A stretch of 64,000 bases of DNA, from the NCBI GenBank assembly GCA_025451725.1, contig JANWJX010000040.1:1-64000 (forward strand), given 5' to 3'. Shown piece by piece: positions 30,069-39,739 of this stretch (positions are counted from its first letter, which is position 1; every line of letters begins with the position of its first letter). The notes under the pieces are model-generated. The model saw only the letters and a list, made by a program, of their open reading frames with translations, made no database searches and was not told the origin of the DNA. The translations under genes were made by a program, and so were the position numbers. The DNA is from Allostellaceae bacterium. GTDB lineage: Bacteria > Pseudomonadota > Alphaproteobacteria > ATCC43930 > CGMCC-115725.

Positions 30069-30818
30069 TCAGGCCCCCCGACCGGCACGCCAATCGCCGA
30101 GAAACGCCTGAAGCAGGGACAGCGCGCTTATTGCTGCCGTATCCGCGCGCAACACCCGCGGCCCCAGGCTGACGGCGCAAACAAAGGGGAGTTTCCCGAT
30201 AGCGTCAAGTTCGGAATCCGCAAAGCCCCCTTCCGGACCGACGAGCGCGGCCCATTTCCCGGGCTGCTCCCGCGCCAATTGCTCGGCGACAGGCGGCGCC
30301 GCGCCACTTTCGACGCAAGCGAGGAGGCGCCGGTCCGCCGGCCAATCGGCTAGCAGCGCGCCGAGCGGCATGGGGTCGCGGATCTCGGGCAGGGTGAGGC
30401 GCTCGGTTTGCTCCGCCGCCTCGCGGGCATGGGCGCGCAACCGGTCGAGATTGAGCCGCTCGACGATGGTGCGCTCGGTGATGACGGGCAGCAGGGCGCT
30501 CACGCCCAGCTCGGTCGCCTTCTCGACGAGATAGTCGATGCGCGCGCGTTTCAGGGGCGCGAACACCAGCCACAGGTCGGGTTCGGCGCGCGGCTTCCGG
30601 CGTTGCTCGACGGGACGCGCGGCGCCGCCGTTCTTGCGGAGATTCTCGATCTCGGCCCACCACTCGCCGTCGGCGCCGTTGAACAGCGCGATGCGCGCGC
30701 CGGCGCCGAGGCGCAGTACGTTGCGGAGGTAGTGCGTCTGCGCGTCGTCGAGCGGAACCGAAATGCCGCCGCCTAGCGGCTGATCGCTATAGAGGCGCGT
30801 GACGGTGGCGTACGCCAC
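30069..30818 (-). CDS. rsmE: 16S rRNA (uracil1498-N3)-methyltransferase
   Basis: 249 residues from GTG 30818. The N-terminal PUA-like domain contains Q-T-H-Y-L-R-N-V-L-R-L. The SPOUT C-terminal domain has L-V-G-P-E-G-G-F and L-G-P-R-V-L-R-A-D-T-A, which form the SAM-binding knot. Its start is two bases from the stop of the preceding gene, so the two are coupled. Confidence 0.93.
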   Translation of the reverse strand: MAYATVTRLYSDQPLGGGISVPLDDAQTHYLRNVLRLGAGARIALFNGADGEWWAEIENLRKNGGAARPVEQRRKPRAEPDLWLVFAPLKRARIDYLVEKATELGVSALLPVITERTIVERLNLDRLRAHAREAAEQTERLTLPEIRDPMPLGALLADWPADRRLLACVESGAAPPVAEQLAREQPGKWAALVGPEGGFADSELDAIGKLPFVCAVSLGPRVLRADTAAISALSLLQAFLGDWRAGRGA

Positions 30819-30819
30819 G

Positions 30820-31914
30820 TCATTTCCCGGCAGGCTTCGCCGGCTGGTTGGCGGTCGCGGCGGGTTTCACTTCCGCCTGGTTGGTGGCGACGGTGCGATA
30901 GGCGTGGGCCCCGGTATCGTCGCGCGCCACCAGGATGAGACCGGCGAACGCGGCGGAATATTCAGGCACCGCTTTGACGAAGTCGCGGATCAGCGTGCGA
31001 TTGCGCGTGTCGGCGTCGTTGTCGCTGTGCCACGGAGACAGTTCCTGGGTGATCGCGAGATAAAGTTTGTCGCCGACGCCGGCGGCGCCGACATTGTCGA
31101 TCTTGTAGGTGCTGTCGCCGATCTTCCAGTTGAGCGGCGGCTTGCCCTGGAGATAGGCCGGGATCGGCAGTTTGCCGATCTGGCTTTGAATATCGGATTC
31201 GAGTCCGAGCTGGAGGTCGCTGCCGCGCGTCGCGAGCCGGACCGCCGCGCCGTAGAGCAGCACCGCGTTGAAGTCGTGATGCTGATCGTGCTGGGCGCGC
31301 GCCGCCGCGACCATCTCGTCCAGCGTCTTGCCGCCCATCGCGGTAGCGGCGACGTTGAAGCCTTCGACCCGCCAGCCGGATTCCGGCACCAGCCACAGCA
31401 CGAACGCCCAATGCCCGCCTTTGGCGGTGGCGTCGACGATGAGGTGCGCCTGCTCGGGGACCGGCTTGGCGGTGACCGCGACCCAACGATCCGTCTGATC
31501 GAGACTGCCGCAGATCACGCGTTGCCGCGCGCCGCCGTTGCTTGCGGCGCGGACAAAATACGTATGGACGACATGAACGTCGCTCAGCGGCGCGATAGCT
31601 TCCAACGAGGGACGCATCGCGGCGAGGAATTTGTCCGGCGTAACCGCACCCTTGGTGTCGGCGGCCAGCATGCCGTACGCATTGATCGGATTGGCGCCCG
31701 AGGCGGCGTTGACGAAATCGAGCGCCGCTTGCTCCAGCGCGTGGCGCGTGCCGCCGTCGATCGCGTCGTCGACGATGCAACTCGCCGTTGGCGGCTGATA
31801 GGTGATGCGCCAACCGAGGACGTAGCCGGCGCCGGCGGCCACCGCGACGATCGCCAGCGCCAACACCGCGCCGGCGACACCGCCGCGCCACGACACCTGA
31901 TTCGCTTCCGCCAC
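30820..31914 (-). CDS. Membrane-anchored periplasmic protein of unknown function
   Basis: 364 residues from GTG 31914, chosen because GGAGG lies five bases before it; a GTG at 31980 would add 22 residues without a ribosome site. One N-terminal membrane helix (about 12-33) is followed by a periplasmic domain with few recognisable motifs. Three Cys are visible, in A-S-C-I, V-I-C-G and elsewhere. No family was recognised. It is the first gene of the unit leading to rsmE and gshA. Confidence 0.6.
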   Translation of the reverse strand: MAEANQVSWRGGVAGAVLALAIVAVAAGAGYVLGWRITYQPPTASCIVDDAIDGGTRHALEQAALDFVNAASGANPINAYGMLAADTKGAVTPDKFLAAMRPSLEAIAPLSDVHVVHTYFVRAASNGGARQRVICGSLDQTDRWVAVTAKPVPEQAHLIVDATAKGGHWAFVLWLVPESGWRVEGFNVAATAMGGKTLDEMVAAARAQHDQHHDFNAVLLYGAAVRLATRGSDLQLGLESDIQSQIGKLPIPAYLQGKPPLNWKIGDSTYKIDNVGAAGVGDKLYLAITQELSPWHSDNDADTRNRTLIRDFVKAVPEYSAAFAGLILVARDDTGAHAYRTVATNQAEVKPAATANQPAKPAGK

Positions 31915-32069
31915 GCCGACCTCCGCCGATTGCACCCTACACCTAGCAACCCGGCGCGGCCCGGTCGAGGGGTCGGGCACTAATAAATCGCGGGGAAGTG
32001 GCCAAGCGTGATGGGCGGCGGACTTGCGCCAGCGCCGCCACGTATTAGATTCGTCCCGAGGAGACAGAC

Positions 32070-32468
32070 ATGACCGACAAAGTGAAAAAGTCCGACGCTG
32101 AATGGCGCAAGGAACTGACGCCGGCCCAGTATCACATCATGCGGGAAAAAGGCACCGAGCCGGCCTTCACCGGCCAATATTGGGACGACCACACGGCCGG
32201 CACCTATGTTTGCGCCGGTTGCGGCGCGCCGTTGTTCGATTCGAACACCAAATTCGATTCCGGCACCGGCTGGCCAAGCTTCTTCAAGCCGATGGACGAC
32301 AAGGCGGTCGCCACCGGGTCCGATCACAGCCATTTCATGACCCGCACCGAGGCGTTGTGCGCCAAATGCGACGCGCATCTCGGTCACGTCTTTCCCGACG
32401 GGCCGGACCCGACCGGGCTGCGCTATTGCATGAATTCGGCGTCGCTCAAGCTGGTGCCGAAGAAATAG
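32070..32468 (+). CDS. msrB: Peptide-methionine (R)-S-oxide reductase
   Basis: 132 residues, full MsrB. Structural zinc ligands are C48, C51, C97 and C100; the catalytic Cys is C120 in R-Y-C-M-N-S-A-S. The usual resolving Cys near residue 60 is absent (F-D-S-N-T-K-F-D), as in many single-Cys MsrB. There is no signal peptide, so it is cytosolic. A ribosome site GAGGAGA lies just upstream. Confidence 0.95.
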   Translation: MTDKVKKSDAEWRKELTPAQYHIMREKGTEPAFTGQYWDDHTAGTYVCAGCGAPLFDSNTKFDSGTGWPSFFKPMDDKAVATGSDHSHFMTRTEALCAKCDAHLGHVFPDGPDPTGLRYCMNSASLKLVPKK

Positions 32469-32476
32469 GGGTGGGG

Positions 32477-32725
32477 ATGCGCGCCGCGGCCATCATCGCA
32501 TTTTTTGTACTGACGGCCGTGACTCCCGCCATCGCCGGAATGGGCGGCGGCGGCGGCATGGGAGCCGGTGGCGGCATGGGAATGGGCGGCGGTTACTACA
32601 CGCCGCCGTCACAGTGGCAAAACCGCCCGACACAAAACAACGCGACAGCCAATCCACCGTCGTCAAATCAATCGGCGGCGCCCACTGACAATAATTCGCA
32701 GACCGCGGAGGACCCGGATCGTTAG
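32477..32725 (+). CDS. Small secreted Gly-rich peptide
   Basis: 82 residues from ATG 32477, eight bases after msrB, with GGGG just before it. A Sec signal (about 1-20, ending A-I-A) precedes a Gly/Met-rich run (G-M-G-G-G-G-G-M type) and a Q/N/S/P-rich hydrophilic tail. No family was recognised. Its four-base overlap with the convergent spoVR gene is unusual. It may be an exported low-complexity protein, and its expression is unproven. Confidence 0.5.
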   Translation: MRAAAIIAFFVLTAVTPAIAGMGGGGGMGAGGGMGMGGGYYTPPSQWQNRPTQNNATANPPSSNQSAAPTDNNSQTAEDPDR

Positions 32726-34287
32726 CGGCGCGCGGGTTCTTCGTAAGTCTTCAGGACCTTGTCGGTGACGGCGTCCGTCTCTTCAAGCCGCACGCCATAG
32801 CGCCAGAGTTCGGCGACGTGATCGAGCACCGCGTTGCAGCTCGCCTCGTCGAGCGGGATGCCGTCATGCACGGCGTGACTCAGAACGAGGCAACGGTCGC
32901 CGGCGAGATCGACATCCTTGACCTGAATGTCGGGCTCGTGACGGGCGAGGTCGTAATGCCGCGCCAGCGCCGCGCGGATCTCCTTGTAGCCGCGCGCATC
33001 GTGGATCGCAGTGACGTCGAGCGTCTCGGCGCCCTCCTTGTCGGCGATCTTGAACAGGCGGAATTCGCGCATCAGGCGCGGGCTCAGATATTGCAGGATG
33101 AAGCTCTCGTCGCGGTAGTTCGCCCAGGCATGACGCAGCGTGCCATAAGGATCGTTGTTGCCCGCGACATCGGGGAACCATTCGCGATCCTCGTCGGTCG
33201 GCTCGGTGCAGATGCGCTTGATGTCGCGCATCATGGCGAAGCCCAGCGCATACGGGTTGATGCCGTTGTAGCGCGGATCGTCGAAATCGGGCTGCGTCAC
33301 GACGCTGGTGTGCGAATGGAGAATTTCCAAAAGCGCGCCGTCGGAGATGAGCCCCTTTTCGTGCAGTCGGTTGACGATGGTGTAATGGACGAACGTGGCG
33401 CAGCCCTCGTTCATCAGCCGGGTCTGTTTCTGCGGATAGAAATATTGCGAGATGTGGCGGACGATGCGCACCAGTTCGCGCTGCCATGGTTCGAGACGCG
33501 GCGCGCGTTTTTCGATGAAATAGAGCAAATTTTCTTCCGGCAGGCGAAGTGCCTTGCGGATGTCGGCGTGCTTCTTGGCCTCGAGGTCCGGGTCGCGTTT
33601 CTCCTCGCCGAACGTCGTGGTAATGCGCCAGACATCGTCGTAATGCGTCTCGAAGAAGGTGCGGCGCTCTTCCTCGCGCTTGCGCTCTTCCTCGAGATTA
33701 AGCTTGGGCGGCTTGGCGTAGCGGTGCACGCCGTGATCCATCAACGCATGCGCCGCGTCGAGCACGCGTTCCACCGCCTCGACGCCGTAACGTTCCTCGG
33801 CATGCGCGATGTAGTCCCGCGCGAAGGCAAGATAGTCGAGGATGCCGCCGGCGTCGGTCCATTGCCGGAACAGGTAGTTGTTCTTGAAGAAATGGTTGTG
33901 GCCGAACGCGGCGTGCGCGACCACCAGGGTCTGCATCGGCATGGAATTTTCTTCCATGATGTAGCTGATGCACGGGCTGGAATTGATCACGATCTCATAG
34001 GCGAGGCCCATCAGGCCATGGCGGTACAGCGCCTCCTCGCGGGCGAAGCGCTTGCCGAAGCTCCAATGCCGGTACATCAGCGGCAGGCCGATGGAGGCAT
34101 AGGCGTCGAGCATTTGCTCCGACGTGATGACCTCGATCTGGTTGGGATAAGTGTCGAGGCCCATCTCGCCGACGGCGATCTCCTCGATCGCGCCATAGAC
34201 GCGGCGCAGTTTCTCGAAATCCCATTCCGAGCCCTGGAACAGGGTCGGTCCTCCGGCTTCGAGCGAGATGGGGTAAAGATTCGTCAT
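32722..34287 (-). CDS. SpoVR family protein (YcgB-like)
   Basis: 521 residues from ATG 34287, which overlaps the stop of the previous gene by one base (TGATG). Family words include E-E-N-S-M-P-M-Q-T, G-H-N-H-F-F-K-N-N and N-P-Y-A-L-G. Biochemical function is unknown in the family. It is nearly always linked to yeaH and prkA, as here, and related to stress and stationary phase. Confidence 0.93.
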   Translation of the reverse strand: MTNLYPISLEAGGPTLFQGSEWDFEKLRRVYGAIEEIAVGEMGLDTYPNQIEVITSEQMLDAYASIGLPLMYRHWSFGKRFAREEALYRHGLMGLAYEIVINSSPCISYIMEENSMPMQTLVVAHAAFGHNHFFKNNYLFRQWTDAGGILDYLAFARDYIAHAEERYGVEAVERVLDAAHALMDHGVHRYAKPPKLNLEEERKREEERRTFFETHYDDVWRITTTFGEEKRDPDLEAKKHADIRKALRLPEENLLYFIEKRAPRLEPWQRELVRIVRHISQYFYPQKQTRLMNEGCATFVHYTIVNRLHEKGLISDGALLEILHSHTSVVTQPDFDDPRYNGINPYALGFAMMRDIKRICTEPTDEDREWFPDVAGNNDPYGTLRHAWANYRDESFILQYLSPRLMREFRLFKIADKEGAETLDVTAIHDARGYKEIRAALARHYDLARHEPDIQVKDVDLAGDRCLVLSHAVHDGIPLDEASCNAVLDHVAELWRYGVRLEETDAVTDKVLKTYEEPARR

Positions 34288-35582
34288 CACGCCGCCTTGT
34301 CCCGCCGCTTGGCGAACAGTTCATGGAACACCGGGAAGATCTGGCTCGGCTCCGCGACGCGGCGCAGCGCGAAATTCGAGTGCGCCGGCGCGATCTCCGC
34401 GTAAGTCCGCCACAAATCGGTCGGCGGCGACGGAAAGCCGTGGCGCAGCGTGGCGTCGGCGCCGACCTCGATATAGGCGAAATATTGCGACATCGGCAGC
34501 AGCTCGTCGTGCAGGAGCTGCGCGCAGCGCTCGCCGTCTTCGCTGAAATTGTCGCCGTCCGATGCCTGCGCCGCATAGATGTTCCACTGGCCCGGCGGAT
34601 AGCGGTCCTTGACGATGCGCAGCATTTCCTCGAGCGCGGTCGAGACGATCGTGCCGCCGGTCTCGCGGCTGTGGAAGAACGTGTCCTCGTCGACTTCCTC
34701 GGCGTTCGAGGTGTGGCGGATGAACACGATGTCGAGATGCTTGTAACGTTTGGTCAGGAAGACGTGGAGCAGGAGGAAGAACCGCTTGGCGAGATCCTTC
34801 ATCGCCTCGGTCATCGAGCCCGACACGTCCATGAGGCAGAACATCACCGCCTGGGTGATCGGTTTCGGCACGCGGTCGAAGCGGTTGTAGCGCACGTCGA
34901 GCGGGTCGATGAAAGCGAAGCGCTTGGCGCGGCGCTCGGCGGCCTCGAGATCGTGCTGACCCTGCGCCGCGCCTTCGAAATCGTCGGCGGCGCGGGCGAA
35001 TTCGAGCTGGCGCCGGATGGCGTCGATCTGCGACGGCGACGGCCGGCTCAGCGAAATGCGCCGCGCCAGCGAATTGCGCATGGTGCGCCGCAGGTTGAGG
35101 TTCGCCGGCGTGCCGTCGATCGAATAGCCGGCGCGAGTCAGCTGCGTCGCCTCGGTTTCCTTGAGGTTGGTCTTGATCAGCTCGGGAAGTTCGAGGTCGT
35201 CGAAGAACAGATCGAGGAATTCCTCCTTCGACAGCACGAATTCGAAATTGTCCTGCTCGCCGTTGTCGGAATTGCCGGCCTTGCCGCGGCCGTCGCCCTG
35301 GCCGCCCTTGGGCCGCTCGATCTTGTCGCCGACGACGAATTGCTTGTTGCCCGGCACGACATAGTCGCGGTTGCCGCCGCGGCGCGCGTGCTGGAAGCTC
35401 GGCTCCTGGATGCCGCGCGCGGGGATCGAGATTTTCTCCCCGCCCTCGGCATCGCCGAGCTTGCGCCGCTTCAGCGCGTCGACCAGTGAGCGCTTCACCT
35501 CGTCCTTGGCCCGTTCGATGAAGCGCTGCCGGTTGGCGAGGGACTTGCCCTTCGGGTTGGGCCGGCGGTCGATGATATTCAT
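34287..35582 (-). CDS. YeaH/YhbH family protein (DUF444, vWA-like)
   Basis: 431 residues from ATG 35582 (M-N-I-I-D-R-R-P-N). The N-terminal part is highly basic and Gly-rich. The C-terminal half holds a von Willebrand A-type fold with the metal motif D-V-S-G-S-M-T. It lies 16 bases downstream of prkA and is coupled to spoVR. In the family it is the partner of the PrkA kinase. Confidence 0.93.
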   Translation of the reverse strand: MNIIDRRPNPKGKSLANRQRFIERAKDEVKRSLVDALKRRKLGDAEGGEKISIPARGIQEPSFQHARRGGNRDYVVPGNKQFVVGDKIERPKGGQGDGRGKAGNSDNGEQDNFEFVLSKEEFLDLFFDDLELPELIKTNLKETEATQLTRAGYSIDGTPANLNLRRTMRNSLARRISLSRPSPSQIDAIRRQLEFARAADDFEGAAQGQHDLEAAERRAKRFAFIDPLDVRYNRFDRVPKPITQAVMFCLMDVSGSMTEAMKDLAKRFFLLLHVFLTKRYKHLDIVFIRHTSNAEEVDEDTFFHSRETGGTIVSTALEEMLRIVKDRYPPGQWNIYAAQASDGDNFSEDGERCAQLLHDELLPMSQYFAYIEVGADATLRHGFPSPPTDLWRTYAEIAPAHSNFALRRVAEPSQIFPVFHELFAKRRDKAA

Positions 35583-35598
35583 CGCGGGCTCCTTCCCG

Positions 35599-37542
35599 TT
35601 ACCCGGCCTTGTTGACGCGCATGTACCACTCGACCAGGCGGCGGACCTGGCGCGGGGTATAGCCGCGCGACACCATGCGCTCCAGGAAGTCACTGTGCTT
35701 CTTCTCGGTGTCGGAATCGCGCTTGGAGCCGAAAGAGATCACCGGCAGCAAATCCTCGACCTGCGAGAACATGCGTTTCTCGATGACCTCACGCAGCTTT
35801 TCGTAACTGGTCCAGGCCGGATTCTTGCCGTTGTTGGCGGCGCGGGCGCGCAGCGCGAACTTCACCACCTCGTTGCGGAAATCCTTCGGGTTGGCGATGC
35901 CCGCCGGCTTTTCGATCTTTGACAATTCCTGGTTGAGGATTTCGCGGTCCATCATCTGGCCCGTGTCCGGATCTTTGTAGTCGGAATCCTCGATCCATGC
36001 GTCGGCATAGGATAAATACCTGTCGAACAGGTTCTGGCCGTAGTCGCCGTAGGATTCTAGGTAGGCTTTCTGGATTTCGTTCCCAATGAATTCGGCATAA
36101 CGCGGCGCCAGTTCGGCCTTGATGAAGGCGATGAGCTTTTTCTCCTGCTCGTCGGCGAACTGCTCACGCTTGATCGCCTGTTCCAGCACATACATGAGAT
36201 GGACCGGATCGGCCGAGACTTCCTGCGTGTCGAAATTGAAGGTGTTGGACAGGACCTTGAAGGCAAAGCGGGTCGAGAGACCCTCCATCCCCTCGTCGAC
36301 ACCGGCGGCATCGCGATATTCCTGTACCGTCTTGGCGCGTGGATCGCTGTCCTTCAGCGACTCGCCGTCATAGGCGCGCATCTTGGAGAACAGGTTGGAG
36401 CTTTCGTGCGGTTTCAGTCGCGACAGCACGCAGAACCGCGCCAGCATCTCCAACGTCGAAGGCGCGCACGGCGACTGCGACAGTTCCGAGGAGGCCAGCA
36501 GCTTTTCGTAGATCTTGCGTTCCTCGGTGGCGCGCAGGCAGTACGGCACCTTGATGACGCAGATGCGGTCGATGAACGCTTCGTTGTTGCGGTTGTTCTT
36601 GAAGGTCTGCCACTCGGCTTCGTTCGAGTGCGCGAGGATGACGCCCTGATACGGAATCGCGCCGATATTCTCGGAGCCGATATAGTTCTGTTCCTGCGTC
36701 GCCGTCAGCAGCGGATGCAGCATCTTGATCGGCGCCTTGAACATCTCGACGAATTCGAGAATGCCCTGGGTGGTGCGGTTGAGGCCGCCCGAGAAAGCGT
36801 AGGCGTCGGCGTCCGCCTGGCTGAAAAATTCGAGGCGGCGAATATCGACTTTGCCGACCAGCGAGGAGATGTCCTGGTTGTTCTCGTCGCCCGGTTCGGT
36901 TTTGGCGATGCAGATCTGGCGCAGGCGCGACGGCACCATGCGCACGACGCTGAACTTGGAAAGATCGCCGCCGAATTCGTCAAGCCGCTTCACCGCCCAA
37001 GGCGAGGCGAGACCGGTCAGCCGACGCTTCGGAATTTTGTAGGTTTTCTCGATGGTATCGCCCATGCGCGCCGGATCGAACAGACCGAGCGGGCTTTCGA
37101 AAATCGGGCTGACGTCCTTGCCGGCCTTGAGCACGTAGATCGGCAGCTTCTCCATCAGCAGCTTGAGGCGCTCAGCGAGCGACGACTTGCCGCCGCCGAC
37201 CGGACCGAGCAGGTACAGAACCTGCTTGCGTTCTTCCAGCCCCTGCGCCGCATGGCGGAAATAACCGACGATGCGCTCGATCGTTTCTTCCATGCCGAAA
37301 AAATCGGCGAACGCCGGATAAACCCGGATCGTCCGGTTCATGAAGATGCGGCCGAAGCGCGGATCGTGGGCGGTGTCGACCATTTCCGGCTCGCCGATCG
37401 CAGCAAGCATGCGTTCGGCGGCGTTGGCGTAAGCGAGCGGTTCGCGGGAGCAGGATTTGAGATAGTCCTCGAGGGACATCTCGGTCTCTTTCTGGCTGTC
37501 GTACAGCTTGGCGAAGAGACCAAAGGGGCTGTCATATGACAT
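35599..37542 (-). CDS. prkA: PrkA family serine protein kinase (YeaG-like AAA+ ATPase)
   Basis: 647 residues from ATG 37542 (M-S-Y-D-S-P-F), the usual length. The AAA core has G-P-V-G-G-G-K-S-S at 113-121. The C-terminal third is the PrkA kinase-like region. It is the first gene of prkA-yeaH-spoVR, a stress/nitrogen-starvation module in enterobacteria. A candidate promoter lies at 37713-37740. Confidence 0.94.
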   Translation of the reverse strand: MSYDSPFGLFAKLYDSQKETEMSLEDYLKSCSREPLAYANAAERMLAAIGEPEMVDTAHDPRFGRIFMNRTIRVYPAFADFFGMEETIERIVGYFRHAAQGLEERKQVLYLLGPVGGGKSSLAERLKLLMEKLPIYVLKAGKDVSPIFESPLGLFDPARMGDTIEKTYKIPKRRLTGLASPWAVKRLDEFGGDLSKFSVVRMVPSRLRQICIAKTEPGDENNQDISSLVGKVDIRRLEFFSQADADAYAFSGGLNRTTQGILEFVEMFKAPIKMLHPLLTATQEQNYIGSENIGAIPYQGVILAHSNEAEWQTFKNNRNNEAFIDRICVIKVPYCLRATEERKIYEKLLASSELSQSPCAPSTLEMLARFCVLSRLKPHESSNLFSKMRAYDGESLKDSDPRAKTVQEYRDAAGVDEGMEGLSTRFAFKVLSNTFNFDTQEVSADPVHLMYVLEQAIKREQFADEQEKKLIAFIKAELAPRYAEFIGNEIQKAYLESYGDYGQNLFDRYLSYADAWIEDSDYKDPDTGQMMDREILNQELSKIEKPAGIANPKDFRNEVVKFALRARAANNGKNPAWTSYEKLREVIEKRMFSQVEDLLPVISFGSKRDSDTEKKHSDFLERMVSRGYTPRQVRRLVEWYMRVNKAG

Positions 37543-37712
37543 CGGCGCCACCTCAACCGGTAAGCCGCAAGATAGCGGCACTTTCTAAGGTTGCCACAAA
37601 TGGCGGCGAAGTTAAGGGGAATGGGTGATATTTAATAGTGTCGAGTCGCCGAAATCCGTACTTAAGACATTGAATTTCCACAGTTCTGACAAATTGCCGC
37701 AGCGCAACATTT

Positions 37713-37740
37713 TTTATATTGCATCGCAAAACCGGTGCAA
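37713..37740 (-). promoter_or_regulatory. Candidate prkA promoter in a 310-base intergenic region
   Basis: On the minus strand TTGCAC (37735-37740) and TATAAA (37713-37718) are separated by 16 bases, leaving about 165 bases of leader to prkA. The region 37543-37852 is A/T-richer than its surroundings and otherwise holds no gene; a 72-codon frame at 37625-37843 has no ribosome site and no family look. The plus-strand promoter of the phosphotransferase must also lie here. Confidence 0.38.
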
Positions 37741-37852
37741 CGCACCGCCAATCTGCTCCTCAATATATAGATGTTCGAAAGAGTCGCGGTGCGACTCGCA
37801 GGCGCGAGATTTCCCTTGGCGGGGAAGGCCCGTCACGTTTTGATGCCGCGCC

Positions 37853-38932
37853 ATGATCGATCAACATGATGGGGCCGGACTCGGCCAGACCGCCGGGCCG
37901 GTTCGCGAGGCGCACCGCTTCGACGAGGCGCGGCTGGCCGCCTGGATGGTCGATCATGTCGAGGGTTACGCTGGGCCGCTGACGGTCGAGCAGTTTCAGG
38001 GCGGCCAGTCCAATCCGACCTACCGGTTGAGCACGCCGGCGCGGAAATATGTGCTGCGCCGCAAGCCGCCGGGCCGCTTGCTGCCGTCGGCGCACGCGGT
38101 CGACCGCGAGTACCGCATCATCACCGCGCTCAAGAACAGCGACGTGCCGGTCGCCAAGACCTACGGCCTCTGCACCGACGACAGCATCATCGGTACTACC
38201 TTTTTTGTGATGGATTACGTCGCGGGCCGCGTGTTCTGGGACCCGACGCTGCCCGACATGACGCCCGCGTCTCGCGGCGCGATCTTCGACGAACTCAACC
38301 GCGTGATTGCGGCGCTGCATCGCACCGACTATGCGGCGCTCGGCCTCGGCGATTACGGCCGGCCCGGAAATTATTTCGTGCGCCAGATCGACCGCTGGAC
38401 CAAGCAGTACCGCGCGTCGGAGACCGAAAAGATCGCGGCGATGGACAATCTCATCGCGTGGCTGCCGGCGCATGTGCCTGCGGACGATGAGACGTCGATC
38501 GTCCATGGCGACTACAGGCTCGACAATGTCATCTTCCATCCGACGGAGCCGCGCATCCTCGCCGTGCTCGATTGGGAATTGTCGACGCTCGGCAATCCCT
38601 TGGGCGATTTCGCCTATCACATGATGCAGTGGCGGCTCGGCTCGTCGACCTATCAGCGCGGCCTCGCCGATATCGATTTCGCCAAGGAAGGCGTGCCGGA
38701 CGAGGCGCAGTACAAGGCGACGTACTGCAAGCGCACCGGCCGCGCCGACATCCCGAATTGGGATTTCTACATGGTCTACAACATGTTCCGGCTGGCGGCG
38801 ATTTTGCAGGGCATCATGGGCCGCGTGGTCGAAGGCAACGCGTCGAGCGCCAATGCGCGCGAGCAGGGCGCCCGCGCCAAGCTGCTCGCCGAAGCCGGCT
38901 GGCGCCTCGTGGAACAGAGCGGCGCCGCCTGA
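37853..38932 (+). CDS. Phosphotransferase family protein (ACAD10/aminoglycoside-phosphotransferase-like)
   Basis: 359 residues. The kinase-like fold shows Y-V-L-R-R-K-P-P-G (ATP lysine), the catalytic loop H-G-D-Y-R-L-D-N and the metal-binding L-D-W-E-L-S-T-L-G. It is closest in style to the ACAD10 N-terminal kinase that phosphorylates hydroxyacyl-CoA or related compounds, rather than to antibiotic resistance enzymes. No acyl-CoA dehydrogenase is adjacent. It directly abuts the DUF1345 gene. Confidence 0.85.
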   Translation: MIDQHDGAGLGQTAGPVREAHRFDEARLAAWMVDHVEGYAGPLTVEQFQGGQSNPTYRLSTPARKYVLRRKPPGRLLPSAHAVDREYRIITALKNSDVPVAKTYGLCTDDSIIGTTFFVMDYVAGRVFWDPTLPDMTPASRGAIFDELNRVIAALHRTDYAALGLGDYGRPGNYFVRQIDRWTKQYRASETEKIAAMDNLIAWLPAHVPADDETSIVHGDYRLDNVIFHPTEPRILAVLDWELSTLGNPLGDFAYHMMQWRLGSSTYQRGLADIDFAKEGVPDEAQYKATYCKRTGRADIPNWDFYMVYNMFRLAAILQGIMGRVVEGNASSANAREQGARAKLLAEAGWRLVEQSGAA

Positions 38933-39616
38933 ATGGCCGTGTCGCCGTGGCGTCGTGCGCTCGTCGGTAAATTCGGTCTGCGCCGTCTCGCATCTGGCGT
39001 CGTCATTGGCGTCGGGGTGAGCTTCGCGACCCAACCGTTTCTTCGCCTGCCGTTTCGTGTCGCGTCCGGCTGGATCGCGGGCGTCGCCCTTTATCTGCTG
39101 CTGACCGGCCTGGTGATCGGCCCGGCAGGTCCGGCGGAAGCGCGCCACTACGCCGAGCGGCAGGACCCGCGGCGCTGGATCATCATGCTGCTGGTGATCG
39201 CGGCCGCGTTCGTCAGCCTGCTGGCGCTCGGTTTCGGTTTCGTCAAGGCGGGACACGCGACCGATACCGTACTCGCGGTACGACTCGTGTTGGCGGCGCT
39301 GACCATTCTCGCGTCGTGGACCGTGGTTCATACCGTGTTCGCGCTGCATTACTGTCATCATTTCTACGGCGACGACACGACGCGCGAGGGAAGACAGGAT
39401 CGCGGCGGCCTCGAATTTCCCGGCAACGAACTGCCGGACTATTGGGATTTTCTCTATTTCTCCTATGTCGTCGGCATGACGTGCCAGGTCTCCGACGTGC
39501 AGGTGACGTCGCGGACCATGCGCCGGATGGTGCTGGCGCACGGCGTCCTCAGTTTCTTCTTCAATACCTTCATCCTCGCGCTTGCGGTGAATTTCGTCGC
39601 CGGCAGTCTCGGCTGA
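38933..39616 (+). CDS. DUF1345 membrane protein
   Basis: 227 residues, starting directly after the previous stop. About five membrane spans are visible. Family words are V-H-T-V-F-A-L-H-Y and G-L-E-F-P-G, followed by D-Y-W-D-F-L-Y-F-S and G-M-T-C-Q-V-S-D. Function is unknown in the family. Tight spacing suggests co-expression with the phosphotransferase. Confidence 0.88.
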   Translation: MAVSPWRRALVGKFGLRRLASGVVIGVGVSFATQPFLRLPFRVASGWIAGVALYLLLTGLVIGPAGPAEARHYAERQDPRRWIIMLLVIAAAFVSLLALGFGFVKAGHATDTVLAVRLVLAALTILASWTVVHTVFALHYCHHFYGDDTTREGRQDRGGLEFPGNELPDYWDFLYFSYVVGMTCQVSDVQVTSRTMRRMVLAHGVLSFFFNTFILALAVNFVAGSLG

Positions 39617-39637
39617 CATGCAGGCAACTTTTCATTC

Positions 39638-39700
39638 CGTCATCGCCGGGCTTGACCCGGCGATCCATCGGATGGCCCCCCGGATCAAGCCCGGGGGTGG
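39638..39700. repeat. Intergenic palindromic repeat (GGCTTGACCCGG family)
   Basis: Two stem-loops lie in tandem: arms at 39644-39650/39656-39662 (loop CTTGA) and at 39677-39683/39691-39697. The core GGCTTGACCCGG recurs at 47403-47414 in this window. This is the widespread REP/BIME-like element of Bradyrhizobium-type genomes. Here it ends without the closing TGACG seen in the second copy. It may also terminate transcription. Confidence 0.75.
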
Positions 39701-39739
39701 CAAGGAGAGCAGTTCAGCCGTTGGTCCCCGTTCATTGTG

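Noticed and set aside
37720-37745. Sigma-54-type promoter before prkA (TTGCACC-N4-TTGC)
   Set aside because: The required GG of the -24 element is missing; the housekeeping-type match is at least as good.
37625-37843. 72-codon frame upstream of the phosphotransferase gene
   Set aside because: No ribosome site, no motif, unusual composition; it is probably non-coding.
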